Shown: positions 29,279 through 38,423, numbered from the stretch's first letter. The stretch is DNA of 64,000 nucleotides from Ulvibacterium marinum (GCF_003626755.1 NZ_RBCJ01000003.1:1-64000); one strand, 5' to 3'. Numbers and translations are program-made. The notes: generated from the letters alone by a model not told the origin.

Positions 29279-29643
29279 AATTATTCTGAATAGATTATTG
29301 AAATTAAAAAAATGGTAATAAAATACAATAACTGCTCAAATAACTAGTCTCTTAATTTTTTGATTTATTTTTCTGTATCTTATTTCCAACTTCGTCTTTT
29401 AAATATACTTATAAAAGAGCTCAATTAGCATATTGAGTTAGCTATAATACTAAAATCACTGGAAATAGAATCATTTTAAAAACACTACTACTTTAATCAA
29501 TAATAACCTTACTAAACACTCTGCTATGACCGCTTCATTAAGAAAAAGTTGATGTTAAATAATAACCACATTCAGAATCCGATTTAGAAATTTGTTCGAG
29601 TCTTATAAATTGTTCCTTTTTAGGGCTTTTAGAAAATAGATGT
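29279..29643. other. A/T-rich spacer, nothing recognised
   Basis: 365 bases between the GguC-like gene and the truncated hydrolase. I see no open frame with family features, no RNA gene and no strong hairpin. It is the left margin of the decayed junction zone. Confidence 0.5.
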
Positions 29644-30372
29644 TTATTTCTCAGTTTGTCGATTTTTGTCAATAAAGTCGAGAACTACTCTATTGAACTC
29701 CATGGGGTTTTCGTATTCCAGCCCATGTGAAGTGTTAGTCAAGGTTGCCATTTCATTACCTTCGATACATGCATCGAGTTCGTTGATCAGGGCAATCAAA
29801 ATTTGAGGCGATCGATCACCTTTTACCAATAATGTTGGCATCTGCAACTGTTTGATTTTGCCACAGTCCATTGGCGGGAAAAGATCCTGCCTAGAAGCCA
29901 CCGCTTTTAGTTCCACAATGTTGTCCAACATAATTTCTTTTTGTTGTTGAGGAGCTTGAGAGAAATAAAGACTATCGTCCAATACCCCACCAATAAAAAG
30001 CTCGACCGCTTTTTTATGGTTATTATTTTCAAATGCTGCACCCGTTGGGACAAATACTTTAGTAACGAATTGCCCTAGTAATTCGTCTCCCTTAGGAATA
30101 TTTTGCAAAAGTGACATTACCGGTGGCTCACCAAGAGTCAAACTTTGTACTAATTCTGGATGCTCCAAAGCCGTTATCAATGAGGTGAAGGCACCATAAG
30201 AATGGCCTACCAGATGTACAGGACCTGAATCCAGAGATTTTAAAAATTCTGAAAGATCTTGGGCATGTGCCATAACCGAATAGTCGTTAGAATCATTTAC
30301 CGTTTGCCCGTTCGGGTGTGCATAACGACGGCTATAGGCAATGACCCGATGATTTTTTGCAAAGTCATCCAT
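29644..30372 (-). pseudogene. 5'-truncated alpha/beta hydrolase
   Basis: 242 residues remain of an alpha/beta-hydrolase-fold protein. The nucleophile elbow GHSYGAF is present, as are the acid region and the C-terminal histidine (NTSHGLEYENP). The N-terminal 50-80 residues that normally carry the first strands and the HG oxyanion motif are missing. An in-frame stop lies two codons before the first ATG (30379-30381). Either this is a decayed gene or an unusually short variant; truncation is more likely because other broken genes lie directly beside it. Confidence 0.7.
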
Positions 30373-30574
30373 TGAAAACTATTTACGCGTTTAGGATAGA
30401 AAATAAAGATTTTGTATTAATTGGCAGGGCTGTACTAAAAGTGAATATGGCTACTAACTAAAAAAATATTAAAATGAAGGGACGATTAAATTCCAAGTGT
30501 TCATAAATGGTACAATAAAAAAGGTGTTCTAAAGAAAACAAAGTTTTTTCATAAACGTTCCATTTAGTAGCTCT

Positions 30575-30766
30575 TTATCCCTCCGTTTCGTATATCCATT
30601 TTTTGAAGAAAGCTTTAAGATCCCGACCGGTTGATTTTTCAAATGCTTTTTGAAAATCCGTGGTATTGACCAACCTGCCAAAATATTTCTTACTGTAATA
30701 TTTGATGCCGCCCAAAAGTTTTCTTCTCACAATTCCATTCTGAGTAGATGTATCACTTAGGCTCCC
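30575..30766 (-). pseudogene. C-terminal remnant of an M1-type metallopeptidase
   Basis: An open frame without a start codon, ending in TAA at 30575-30577. It reads IKYYSKKYFGRLVNTTDFQK, then an EKSTGRDLKAFFKKW helix and IYETEG. This matches the end of the catalytic region of M1 aminopeptidases (pattern TxxDFxxxxExxSGxDLxxFFxxW). About 63 codons survive and the zinc site is absent. The flanks 30382-30574 and 30767-30856 show nothing else I can name. Confidence 0.55.
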
Positions 30767-30856
30767 TTAAAGTAAACCAGATTACGGTCCTCTCTTGTGG
30801 GGTCCGACCAAATATCGATATGTAAGAGTTATTTTACTGAACCAATATACTAACTA

Positions 30857-32110
30857 TTAGGCCACTACCAACGCATTGGCTTCATCCAATACGTCATTAT
30901 CGAAGTCCTTCAGGTAGACCTGGGTCGTCCTCAAGGAGCTATGGCCCAGCGCCTCGCTTATCAGTTCGGTGGAAATTCCTAGATATTTAGCTATCGTGGC
31001 CCAGGAGTGCCGGATGTTGTAGGTCGTGAACTTTCCTTCGATACCGGCATCCTTGGCTATGATCTTCAATCTCTCGTTCATTCTTCTTCTTTGGGACTTA
31101 TACTTTTGATAATGTTCCGTACTCCCGTCATAATTTGTCGGGAACAGATAGTCACCTGGCCGCTTACCTACTATATAAAAATCAAGAATTTCGCGAAGTT
31201 GGGGAACTATTTTTACTGCTAAGGGCTTGTCCGACTTGCTCCTTCCATAGTATATATGGGTATCCGTAATATGTCCGACCTTGACCTGGACAAGATCTAT
31301 GAAGTTCATTCCCCTACAGTAGAACATGATCATGGCATAGTTCCTTGCATGCCAGAGAATGGAACCTGCCGGATAGGCCAGCTCCTTTATGCCGTTCATA
31401 TTCTCCTTTGTCCTGGCCCTTTTCCTGGTACGGCCACCGGACGGGATCTTGTAGGTCTCAAAAGCATTCTTCAAGGGTACGAACCGGTCTTCCTCGATAG
31501 CGGAATTATAAATGGCCCTAACGGCCCTGAGATATATACTAATGGTATTTTTACTGTTCCCCATTCCCAAATGATGAGCTTCGAAGTTTCTTAGGAAAGA
31601 GACCGTGATCTCGTAAAGTCTGATCGTTTTCCCCTTATTGAATTTTTCAAGGGCCGCGATGCCATTGGAATACCATTTGGCCGTTCCCGGTTTATTGGCA
31701 CTGCGCTTTCTTTCGATAAGAACCTCGCCCCAGTCCTCAAGGGAGATATTGTTCTCGACCTTCTTTTTGATCTCGGACTTTATATTGTCGTTCCACCTGT
31801 CCTTGATCAATTCAATTAGACCGTTGACATCCAAATGGCGTAGACTGTTCCCAAGTTCCCTCAGCAAGTATTTGGCCTGATACAATTTATCCTCCAATTC
31901 AGTATCGATCTCCTCACAGCGAAGACCTTTGTTACAGGCGACCGATTTTCTCAGTTTGGTATTGGCCTGGTCCCAACCAAGAATCGATGTTGAATGACCA
32001 AGGCTTAGATATCTCGTTTTTACATGATAGACGCTTAAAGAGATCGGGTATGTGCCATCCGTCTTTCTAGAGCTTTTCCTAGTGTCCAATATCAGGCTTA
32101 TTTTGGCCAT
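30857..32110 (-). CDS. Tyrosine recombinase (phage/ICE-type integrase)
   Basis: 417 residues with the Bacteroidota integrase layout: an N-terminal arm-binding domain (about 1-90), a SAM-like core-binding domain (about 125-220) and the catalytic domain (about 235-405). Catalytic residues: Arg 266 (CRGMNF), Arg 367 (YNIRHSW, where the usual first His is Tyr), His 390 (GHSSLRTTQVY) and nucleophile Tyr 399. The gene looks intact. Its 5' end faces the tRNA-Asp fragment about 160 bases away, the usual arrangement of an integrase next to its own attachment site. Confidence 0.92.
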   Translation of the reverse strand: MAKISLILDTRKSSRKTDGTYPISLSVYHVKTRYLSLGHSTSILGWDQANTKLRKSVACNKGLRCEEIDTELEDKLYQAKYLLRELGNSLRHLDVNGLIELIKDRWNDNIKSEIKKKVENNISLEDWGEVLIERKRSANKPGTAKWYSNGIAALEKFNKGKTIRLYEITVSFLRNFEAHHLGMGNSKNTISIYLRAVRAIYNSAIEEDRFVPLKNAFETYKIPSGGRTRKRARTKENMNGIKELAYPAGSILWHARNYAMIMFYCRGMNFIDLVQVKVGHITDTHIYYGRSKSDKPLAVKIVPQLREILDFYIVGKRPGDYLFPTNYDGSTEHYQKYKSQRRRMNERLKIIAKDAGIEGKFTTYNIRHSWATIAKYLGISTELISEALGHSSLRTTQVYLKDFDNDVLDEANALVVA

Positions 32111-32271
32111 TTTCGTCTGCTTTTTTATTTAAGTTACGAATAAAAATTGCAAACTTTTTGCAAACTTTTTCTTGATATCGAACCAAACCAAAAGACATCT
32201 AAATCTATTAAATATCTAAAAATCAATATGTTAAATTGATTTTTGACTTTAGAAATATCTGAAAATTCAAG

Positions 32272-32314
32272 CCTGTCACGCAGGGGGTCGCGGGTTCGAG
32301 TCCCGTCCAGACCG
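32272..32314 (+). repeat. 3' half of tRNA-Asp (GTC): probable attachment site (attR)
   Basis: The sequence runs from the anticodon loop (CTGTCAC, anticodon GTC) through the 3' anticodon stem, variable loop, a good T arm (GCGGG-TTCGAGT-CCCGT) and the 3' acceptor strand (CCAGACC plus G). The 5' half is absent: upstream bases do not pair with the anticodon stem, and no D arm is present. This is what remains at the distal end when an element integrates into the 3' half of a tRNA gene. The intact tRNA should lie at the other end, to the left. Confidence 0.75.
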
Positions 32315-32322
32315 CAAAGAAA

Positions 32323-32353
32323 ACAGCCCTTGGCACTAAGTGTCAGGGGCTGT
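32323..32353 (+). terminator. Strong terminator downstream of the tRNA-Asp remnant
   Basis: A near-perfect hairpin from ACAGCCCTTGGCACT to the matching arm ending GGGGCTGT, about 15 pairs with two G-T pairs and a tiny loop, followed by a T-containing run. It sits 9 bases past the tRNA end, so it is most likely the original tRNA-Asp terminator and marks the start of undisturbed chromosome on the right. Confidence 0.75.
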
Positions 32354-32540
32354 TGCCTTTCCATACATTTTGAACTTTGAATCCGGCCTAAGAACATCCA
32401 ATTTGAAGGGATTAAAGGCCTGCGGCACGAAACTTCGTTTCGCTAATTGCATTGATCATGAGCCGTTTAAACCTCCTATTTGGCTCAATAGGTATTGTTT
32501 TTTGAGTTGAATACTATGCTCTGACAGTTCGTTATATTAA

Positions 32541-32963
32541 AATTCATCCTATGAAAATGTCTTTAAGGTAGCATTGAGTTTGGGTGTACCTCATAAAGAT
32601 ATCCAGCTACTCTTTCGGCGTATGGTTTTCAATTTGGTGTTTCGGAATGTTGACGACCATTTAAAGAACCATAGTTTTATCTATAACAAGTCAACGTATA
32701 GCTGGCACTTAGGCCCCGCCTATGAAGTGACCTATGCCTTAAATCCTCGGATAACCTTTAAAGCGACCTCAAGGGCACTTTCCATAAATGGAAAGCGCAC
32801 TGAAATTAGTCTAAAAGATGTGCTTGCAGTCGCTGAAGAATTTACAATTAAGAACCCAAAAGGAATTGTGTCCGAAGTTCAAAAATTGATTCCAAGATGG
32901 TCAGAAATAGCTATTAGGATTGGTGTCTTTAGAAATATTGTAGAAACAATAGGGGGGATTTGA
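32541..32963 (+). pseudogene. C-terminal remnant of a HipA-family kinase toxin
   Basis: An open frame with no usual start reads the end of a HipA-type serine/threonine kinase: VFKVALSLGVPHKDIQLLF, then VFNLVFRNVDDHLKNHSFIY (catalytic-loop NxDDHxKN region) and WHLGPAYEVTY (the S/GPAYD-like metal motif, with Glu instead of Asp). About 140 codons remain of some 400. No hipB antitoxin is visible. The frame opens after a stop at 32538-32540. It is probably an inactive relic. Confidence 0.72.
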
Positions 32964-33457
32964 TAAGGTTATGGGGAACTCAACTCGCTAAAAAAATTAG
33001 CAATTCATGTGTTGCAAATTGGAAAGGATGAATCGATTAGAAATACTTTTCGGAGTAATAATATCAAAAGACAAACAGACTAAATATTTTGCAAGATTAC
33101 TTTCGTACTGCTCTTATTCATCTCCCCAAGAGGAAAAATAAATACAAGTACATTGAAACCATTAAAAAAATAATGATAATTACAATCTATAACGTCGTCA
33201 TTAACCGTTGTTAAAGATGTCTCACCTTTCTTATACTGTTGACCAAATTTAAAAAGTCTTGCAAAAGACTATTTATGTCCCATGAGGTATACCAAAAAAG
33301 TTTCTTATTCATATAAGAAACGGATTGCTGTGACACCAAAGCTTTATTGCATAGGGTCTTGGGACAAAGTATTCATCTAGAATTTTCTTACCAGGTAGGA
33401 TGCCCGATAAGCCTTGGTAATTGCTCAAGATTATCGTTCTACCCAAAGTACTTAGGT
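32964..33457. other. Non-coding stretch with two small inverted repeats
   Basis: 494 bases without a credible gene. Two short hairpins stand out: AGTCTT-GCAA-AAGACT at 33255-33270 and GTTTCTTAT-TCAT-ATAAGAAAC at 33300-33321. Either could be a terminator for the minus-strand AraC gene or the remains of regulatory sites. Confidence 0.4.
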
Positions 33458-34504
33458 TCATCTCTGTTCATGAATTTTACGATATTCAGCGGGTGTTATG
33501 CCTTTGTAATTTTTAAAGTTTCGGTAAAACACAGACAAACTGTTGAAACCACTCTCAAAGGCAATCGCTTCAATACTCAAATTACGGTTCTTGAAGTCTT
33601 TAAGTAATATTAGGGAATATTCAATTCTAAGTTGATTTAGCAATTTGGGGAAACTTTGGTTTTCATAGTTGTTTAGCGCAAGGGACAAAGTGTGACTATT
33701 GGTGCCTATTGTATTGGCGAGCACTGAAATTGAAAGGTTGCTATTAACATATAATCTATCCCTTTTTAATACCATAACGGCCTTTTTTGCAAGATTTTCA
33801 AGCCATAACTCGTTTTCCAATGAATTGTTTGGCGACCTAATTATTAAATGGTAACTCGTCATGGCCACCAATGCAATTGCGAATAGAATTAACACTTCAC
33901 TAAAGGTTACGAAAATGTAAATGGTTTTATTCCCTAGAAAAGCCTGAACTACAAAACCTATCCAAATTAGAAACATTGCGGAAACAAATATTATCACCCA
34001 CTTTACCTTTTTGTTTTGTTTTTTGGTTGAAGGCAAATCGTTCTGATAAAATACACCAATACCCATAATAAAATAGACCAACATATGGACTAAACTGGTT
34101 TTGTATATGAATGAAATAATCTGATGTTTTATGTTTTGTGTCCCGTTATGTGCTAACCAGGGCAAGACCAATATCAACATTAACATAGGTGTAAGGTGCC
34201 AATAGTTCATTTTTTTCTTTATGAGAAGAGCGTAGATATAAAACCAAAAGAGTGGGCCAATTGCCAACATTCCTACTATGCCGATAGCAGTAAGTGTACC
34301 GCCATATTCAGGAAAGAGAATGTAAATTACAGATTTGCCAATTCTTAAGGAAAAAGCCAGTAGTATAGCGGCTAGCAGATATTTTGTAAAACTGTACTTG
34401 CGATTTTTTTTTTCAATCAAAAGAAAAATTGAAAAAAAGATTGAAAACCCTAATAAAAGGGAACAGCACATAACCATGAAATAAGTATGGTTCATTGAAT
34501 TCAT
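33458..34504 (-). CDS. Membrane-anchored AraC-family transcriptional regulator
   Basis: About 348 residues from the ATG at 34504; a TTG nine codons upstream (34531) is also possible. The first two thirds contain about seven hydrophobic helices (for example MVMCCSLLLGFSIFFSIFLL and the IGIVGMLAIGPLFWFYIYAL region). The last 100 residues are an AraC helix-turn-helix pair, with LSISVLANTIGTNSHTLSLA, AIAFESGFNSLSVFYRNFK and KGITPAEYR. This 7TM-HTH design is common in flavobacteria and lets a membrane signal control DNA binding. It diverges from the following three-gene cluster across about 107 bases, so it probably controls that cluster. Confidence 0.88.
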   Translation of the reverse strand: MNSMNHTYFMVMCCSLLLGFSIFFSIFLLIEKKNRKYSFTKYLLAAILLAFSLRIGKSVIYILFPEYGGTLTAIGIVGMLAIGPLFWFYIYALLIKKKMNYWHLTPMLMLILVLPWLAHNGTQNIKHQIISFIYKTSLVHMLVYFIMGIGVFYQNDLPSTKKQNKKVKWVIIFVSAMFLIWIGFVVQAFLGNKTIYIFVTFSEVLILFAIALVAMTSYHLIIRSPNNSLENELWLENLAKKAVMVLKRDRLYVNSNLSISVLANTIGTNSHTLSLALNNYENQSFPKLLNQLRIEYSLILLKDFKNRNLSIEAIAFESGFNSLSVFYRNFKNYKGITPAEYRKIHEQR

Positions 34505-34611
34505 ATTGACAAAAATAAGTACCTCCTTCAAAATTTTCGTTCATGATTTACAAATCAGGATGGTTCTAATAGATAAAATAATCACTTTTAACACATAAAC
34601 AATGAAAAAAT

Positions 34612-35301
34612 ATGAATCGCATAATTTCTTTGATGTTACTGTTATTTATGTTGTTTTTCCAAGCTGTTTGTTCTCAGGAAAAAGCCTTGGAGACGGTACT
34701 TCAAGAATTTGTTGATAATATGGGTGGGGAAGAACTTTGGGCAGAAACTAACTTTCTTTATATAAAAGAGACAATGTGGTACAAACAAGCAGACTCAATA
34801 CATATGGAGGTATGGTTGGATTTAACCACTCCCAAATCGAAAATTAGACTCAAAAATGAAACGTTTAACTGGGTCAGGGCATTTACAGCTAACAGAGGAT
34901 GGGGCATACTTGAAGATGGTAGGCATTATGAATTTGATTCGTTGAGACTGAAAAGAGAAATTGCTAATTGGAAAAGAAACATATATTCTATTTGCCGACG
35001 AATCAGCCTTAATAGAGCACAACTATCTTTCAGGTTAAGTCAAGAAAATGTCTTGGAAGTCCTTGAGGATAACAACGTGTTATTATGTGCTATTGAGCTA
35101 AACAAAAATAGTGTTCCCATTAAATGGATCATGAAAAGTGAATACGGTGAAGAAGCTACAATTCATGGCCCTTTGGCAGTTTTTGGCAATTATATGTTGC
35201 CCAGATGGAGCACTTCAGAAAATGCTGAATGGCAATTTGAGTATATTGAAGTTAAGGGTTACAAAAAAGCACCTGACATAAGTTTTGAACCTGGAAAATA
35301 A
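34612..35301 (+). CDS. Secreted protein of unknown function, paralogue A
   Basis: 229 residues with a signal peptide to about residue 21 (LLLFMLFFQAVCSQ). The rest looks like an antiparallel beta-sheet protein: ETMWYKQADSIHMEVWLDL, KSKIRLKN and an HGPLAVFGNYMLPRW segment. I do not recognise a family. It is clearly related in layout to the next gene (same length, a similar MGGEELWAE versus VGNEDSWRT opening). It is the first gene of a cluster divergent from the AraC regulator. Confidence 0.7.
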   Translation: MNRIISLMLLLFMLFFQAVCSQEKALETVLQEFVDNMGGEELWAETNFLYIKETMWYKQADSIHMEVWLDLTTPKSKIRLKNETFNWVRAFTANRGWGILEDGRHYEFDSLRLKREIANWKRNIYSICRRISLNRAQLSFRLSQENVLEVLEDNNVLLCAIELNKNSVPIKWIMKSEYGEEATIHGPLAVFGNYMLPRWSTSENAEWQFEYIEVKGYKKAPDISFEPGK

Positions 35302-35322
35302 TCAGTTAACAATCCCTTTGAG

Positions 35323-36006
35323 ATGAAAAAAATCTTTATTCTTTTTGCAATTTTTACATTTTGCTCAAGTATCCTTTGCCAGGAATATCAACAAAAAAGA
35401 CCTGAGCGAATAGAAAAACTTATGAAGGCTGTAGGAAATGAGGATTCATGGAGAACAGCCAAAGGATTTCATATGTTGGAAATAGCCAATTTCAGTGGTC
35501 TTAAGTTGCCTTTAGTTAGAAATTTTTGGATAGATTTTGAGAACCCAAGAATTAAGATTGTCACTGAGAGTGCAGAGCGGATTCAAAAAAGAGCACTGAA
35601 TATTGACTCTGGTTGGACTCATGAAAATGGCGAAACAAAGGAATGGGAAGTGGATATAGTCAACGGCTACAGATCTTTTTGGCCAGGAATACCCACCAGA
35701 ATATTTCATCTTATTGCCTCTGAAGACCCAATTCTGACCTATGAATTGGCTGAGGATAGAATCAACTTTTTTATCGAGGGGAAATTTGTTGTTTGGATAG
35801 CCACGGATGCTCAAGGGAATCCGGTAGCATATGGTAGATCGAATAACCATGCTGAAACGCATTTTCTGGGAGAAATGATAAACTATGGGGAAGTTCGATT
35901 ATGGAAAGAAGCTTTTGAAACAGGTGGCCAATGGAGTGTTGTAATGGTGAACTATAGGCTTTTGGAAGACCTCTCAGAGATATCGTACGTAGCACCTAGT
36001 AAATAG
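35323..36006 (+). CDS. Secreted protein of unknown function, paralogue B
   Basis: 227 residues with signal peptide MKKIFILFAIFTFCSSILCQ. It begins after the signal with a helix (RIEKLMKAVGNEDSWRTAKG), like its neighbour, then beta-rich segments including NFWIDFENPRIKI and a C-terminal VVMVNYRLLEDL. No catalytic motif is seen. It lies 21 bases after paralogue A and 22 bases before the Dabb gene, so the three are probably one operon. Confidence 0.68.
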   Translation: MKKIFILFAIFTFCSSILCQEYQQKRPERIEKLMKAVGNEDSWRTAKGFHMLEIANFSGLKLPLVRNFWIDFENPRIKIVTESAERIQKRALNIDSGWTHENGETKEWEVDIVNGYRSFWPGIPTRIFHLIASEDPILTYELAEDRINFFIEGKFVVWIATDAQGNPVAYGRSNNHAETHFLGEMINYGEVRLWKEAFETGGQWSVVMVNYRLLEDLSEISYVAPSK

Positions 36007-36028
36007 TGTAGAAAAATACTGCGACTAA

Positions 36029-36382
36029 ATGAAAAATGTGTGTTTATTATTTCTGGTATGCCTTTTCAATTTAGGATGTCAGGATTTCAATAAATTTCAT
36101 CACGTCTTACTTTACAAATGGTCAGCAAATGCAACAAATGAGCAAAAAGAAATGTTTTTAGAAACATTTGAACTGTTACCCTATAAAATTGAGGGAATGA
36201 AAAATGTAGAAATAGCTACGATTGAAAGTTCTATGCGAGATTATGACTTAATGGTCCATGTTACGTTTTCATCCAGGACTATTCTGGAGGCTTATCAGAA
36301 TCACCCGGATCATCAAAGAATAGTACAAATGGCGGATGATATAATACTGAGTTATTCCTATTTTCAATATTCTACGAACTGA
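36029..36382 (+). CDS. Dabb (stress-responsive A/B barrel) domain lipoprotein
   Basis: 117 residues with a signal peptide and lipobox FNLGC (about Cys 16). The remainder is a single Dabb domain: FHHVLLYKWSANATNEQKEM, the IEGMKNVEIA segment, YDLMVHVTFSS and YQNHPDHQRI. Dabb domains form dimeric alpha/beta barrels and often bind or cyclise small hydrophobic ligands; an exported Dabb protein is common in Bacteroidota. It is the last gene of the cluster under the AraC regulator. Confidence 0.8.
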   Translation: MKNVCLLFLVCLFNLGCQDFNKFHHVLLYKWSANATNEQKEMFLETFELLPYKIEGMKNVEIATIESSMRDYDLMVHVTFSSRTILEAYQNHPDHQRIVQMADDIILSYSYFQYSTN

Positions 36383-36683
36383 AAATATTGTTTTATCATT
36401 TATTGGGAGCTTTGCAGTAACATGAAACGGGAAGACGTGGAACGATCTGTAGAAGCGGTTTTGACAAAAAAGGGCCTTGTTATAAATCAAATTGAAAATC
36501 ACAAAAATCGTCCCTAATCTTTTATTCCCAACCCTTTGATAATCTATACTGGACGACCTATTTAAATAGGTTATTGCTTATAAACAAAGCTAGTATTAAT
36601 TTCTGTACTGAATTTACTAGGTTATGTTAATTTTATAGGCAAGCTGAAAATCTAAATAAAAGGAATCTAATAAATTTATAGTT
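36383..36683. other. Spacer with one 31-codon frame
   Basis: 301 bases. A short frame at 36422-36517 (MKREDVERSVEAVLTKKG...) is open but has no family features and no supporting context. I see no other signal. Confidence 0.4.
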
Positions 36684-37544
36684 ATGCACAGAACCTCCTA
36701 TTTTTTAGTTTTCTTTATAATGTATGCACAAAGCTATCTGCAAGCACAAGATGCTCCTATTCTGGCTTCTGAAAAATGGGGAAAGGGTATCGGATTGCAA
36801 CAACCGGAGAGTATAATTTTTGATACCAAAAACGGATGTTTTTATGTCTCCAATGGGAAAAAGTTTGCACCGGGAACGGATGGATTCCTATCAAAATTTG
36901 ATAAAAATGGAAGTTTGGTACAACTTAAATGGGTCGATAGTCTTAGCCGACCCACTGGAATGGCCTTGCACAAAGACCAACTTTGGGTAGCCGACGTAAA
37001 TGCGCTCAAGGTCGTTGATACTTCATCCGGGAAGGTTTTGAAAACCTACCCTGAACCAGTAAAGAATTCGGGACTGAACGATATCTCCATCAATACAAAG
37101 GGAGAGCTATTTGTTACCGCTTCCTTCACGCATTCTGTCTTAAAAATGGAGGGAGAGGAACTAATCGTATGGCTTCAGGATGAAACTGCTTTGGAATGGG
37201 CCAATGGCATTTATGCCCAAGATAACCAACTTCTGGTGGGAGGCACACATCTCTCCATAATTGATTTGTCTACCAAACAGATTTTGCAACTAAAAACAAG
37301 CCCACCAATCAAAGATTTTGATGGGCTTTGGCCAACCTATAATGGTGGACATTTACTGAGCACGGTGGAAAATAGTGCGCTTTGGTATTTGGATGCCGAT
37401 GGCAAAGCCACTCAACTTGTAAAGGACGATTTCTATTTGGGCGATCTACAATTTATGACAGCAACCTCCACGGTTTATGTACCCCGTGGTAACCATAAGA
37501 ACGGAATTTATTTTGTGGCCGCTTTTGAGTTGAAATTTCCCTAA
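36684..37544 (+). CDS. Secreted SMP-30/gluconolactonase-like beta-propeller
   Basis: 286 residues with a signal peptide to about residue 22 (MYAQSYLQAQ). Repeated propeller strands follow: PESIIFDTKNGCFYVSNG, RPTGMALHKDQLWVADVNA, LNDISINTKGELFVTASF and ANGIYAQDNQLLVGG. This resembles SMP-30/NHL six-bladed propellers. Conserved metal residues of true lactonases (Glu, Asn, Asp) may be represented by PES, LND and ANG, but activity is uncertain. It converges with the PAP2 gene with a 3-base gap. Confidence 0.75.
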   Translation: MHRTSYFLVFFIMYAQSYLQAQDAPILASEKWGKGIGLQQPESIIFDTKNGCFYVSNGKKFAPGTDGFLSKFDKNGSLVQLKWVDSLSRPTGMALHKDQLWVADVNALKVVDTSSGKVLKTYPEPVKNSGLNDISINTKGELFVTASFTHSVLKMEGEELIVWLQDETALEWANGIYAQDNQLLVGGTHLSIIDLSTKQILQLKTSPPIKDFDGLWPTYNGGHLLSTVENSALWYLDADGKATQLVKDDFYLGDLQFMTATSTVYVPRGNHKNGIYFVAAFELKFP

Positions 37545-37547
37545 AGT

Positions 37548-38423
37548 TTAGTTCCATTCTTCCTTAGCCTTAGCCAAATCTTCTTTGAATTCCCGGTTTT
37601 CCAACATTGCGGTAAGCATGCTGTGCGCTAGCACTCGTGCAGCTTCTTCATCACTGGGATAGTGGATACCCATAATTTCGCGCGACTCTCCTACTTCGTA
37701 GGCCAGTTCCAAAAATTCAGCTCTTTTAGCCGGAATCAGCTCGCTCCATGCAAAGGCTTGTATATAGGCCCAAAGCGTATGTCCGCTGGCAAAGGAAGGG
37801 GACGAAATCCGGGCCAAGGGCTGCAAGCGGGGCTCTAAATGGTAGGGACGGGCACGCAGCAAATGATATTTTACGGTGAACTCCATAATACGCATGTCTT
37901 TGGTAATGCCTTGCATCAGTTTGGCGGTATGCGGATAATTTTTTGGAGTGCATTCATTCCCCATTACGGTTCTTCCCTCGTAAAAAAGATGCTGCATATT
38001 TTCATCGTAGCGATTATGGTTTTTGAGGACAGCGGCATGTGGCCAATACCCAATGGGTGCCAAGATATTGGAGGATTTATTCTCCTGGGCCGGGGTACGT
38101 TTTTCTTGCCATTCTAGCAAAAAGTCCAGCTCAGCCCGAGTTTGGTCCGAACTATTGGCAGGAAACTGCACGCTGCTTTTCAAAATTTCTACCTGAGCGG
38201 ACGAAAGGTAGGCGGGTTCCACCATGGTATAGATTAAGGTGCCACTGCTGTACTCCGCTGGGGGAAAACTCTTTTTGTCCAAAGGGGCGCGTTCCGGATT
38301 AGGTGCTGAGCTGAGTTGTTGGAGGGTTTTGTAGTGCGCCTTAACAGGTTCCAAGGGAGCTATCTGCCCCCGAAATTGGCTGAGGCCAAATAGGGCCAAT
38401 AGGAGTAATGTTCTTTGAATCAT
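37548..38423 (-). CDS. PAP2-family (class A acid phosphatase-like) secreted phosphatase
   Basis: 291 residues with a signal peptide to about residue 19. The three-part PAP2/vanadium-haloperoxidase signature is present: KYHLLRARP, SFASGHTLWAY with the catalytic His, and SREIMGIHYPSDEEA with Arg and the second His. Unlike membrane PAP2 proteins it has no further transmembrane helices, so it is a soluble periplasmic enzyme like class A acid phosphatases. It would hydrolyse phosphomonoesters. Confidence 0.88.
   Translation of the reverse strand: MIQRTLLLLALFGLSQFRGQIAPLEPVKAHYKTLQQLSSAPNPERAPLDKKSFPPAEYSSGTLIYTMVEPAYLSSAQVEILKSSVQFPANSSDQTRAELDFLLEWQEKRTPAQENKSSNILAPIGYWPHAAVLKNHNRYDENMQHLFYEGRTVMGNECTPKNYPHTAKLMQGITKDMRIMEFTVKYHLLRARPYHLEPRLQPLARISSPSFASGHTLWAYIQAFAWSELIPAKRAEFLELAYEVGESREIMGIHYPSDEEAARVLAHSMLTAMLENREFKEDLAKAKEEWN

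Noticed and set aside
32134-32397. Minus-strand frame containing DGTRTRD
   Set aside because: This is the well-known false protein obtained by translating the complement of a tRNA 3' end; the frame covers the tRNA-Asp fragment.
36422-36517. 31-codon frame after the Dabb gene
   Set aside because: Too short, no family features; could equally be chance or a gene fragment.
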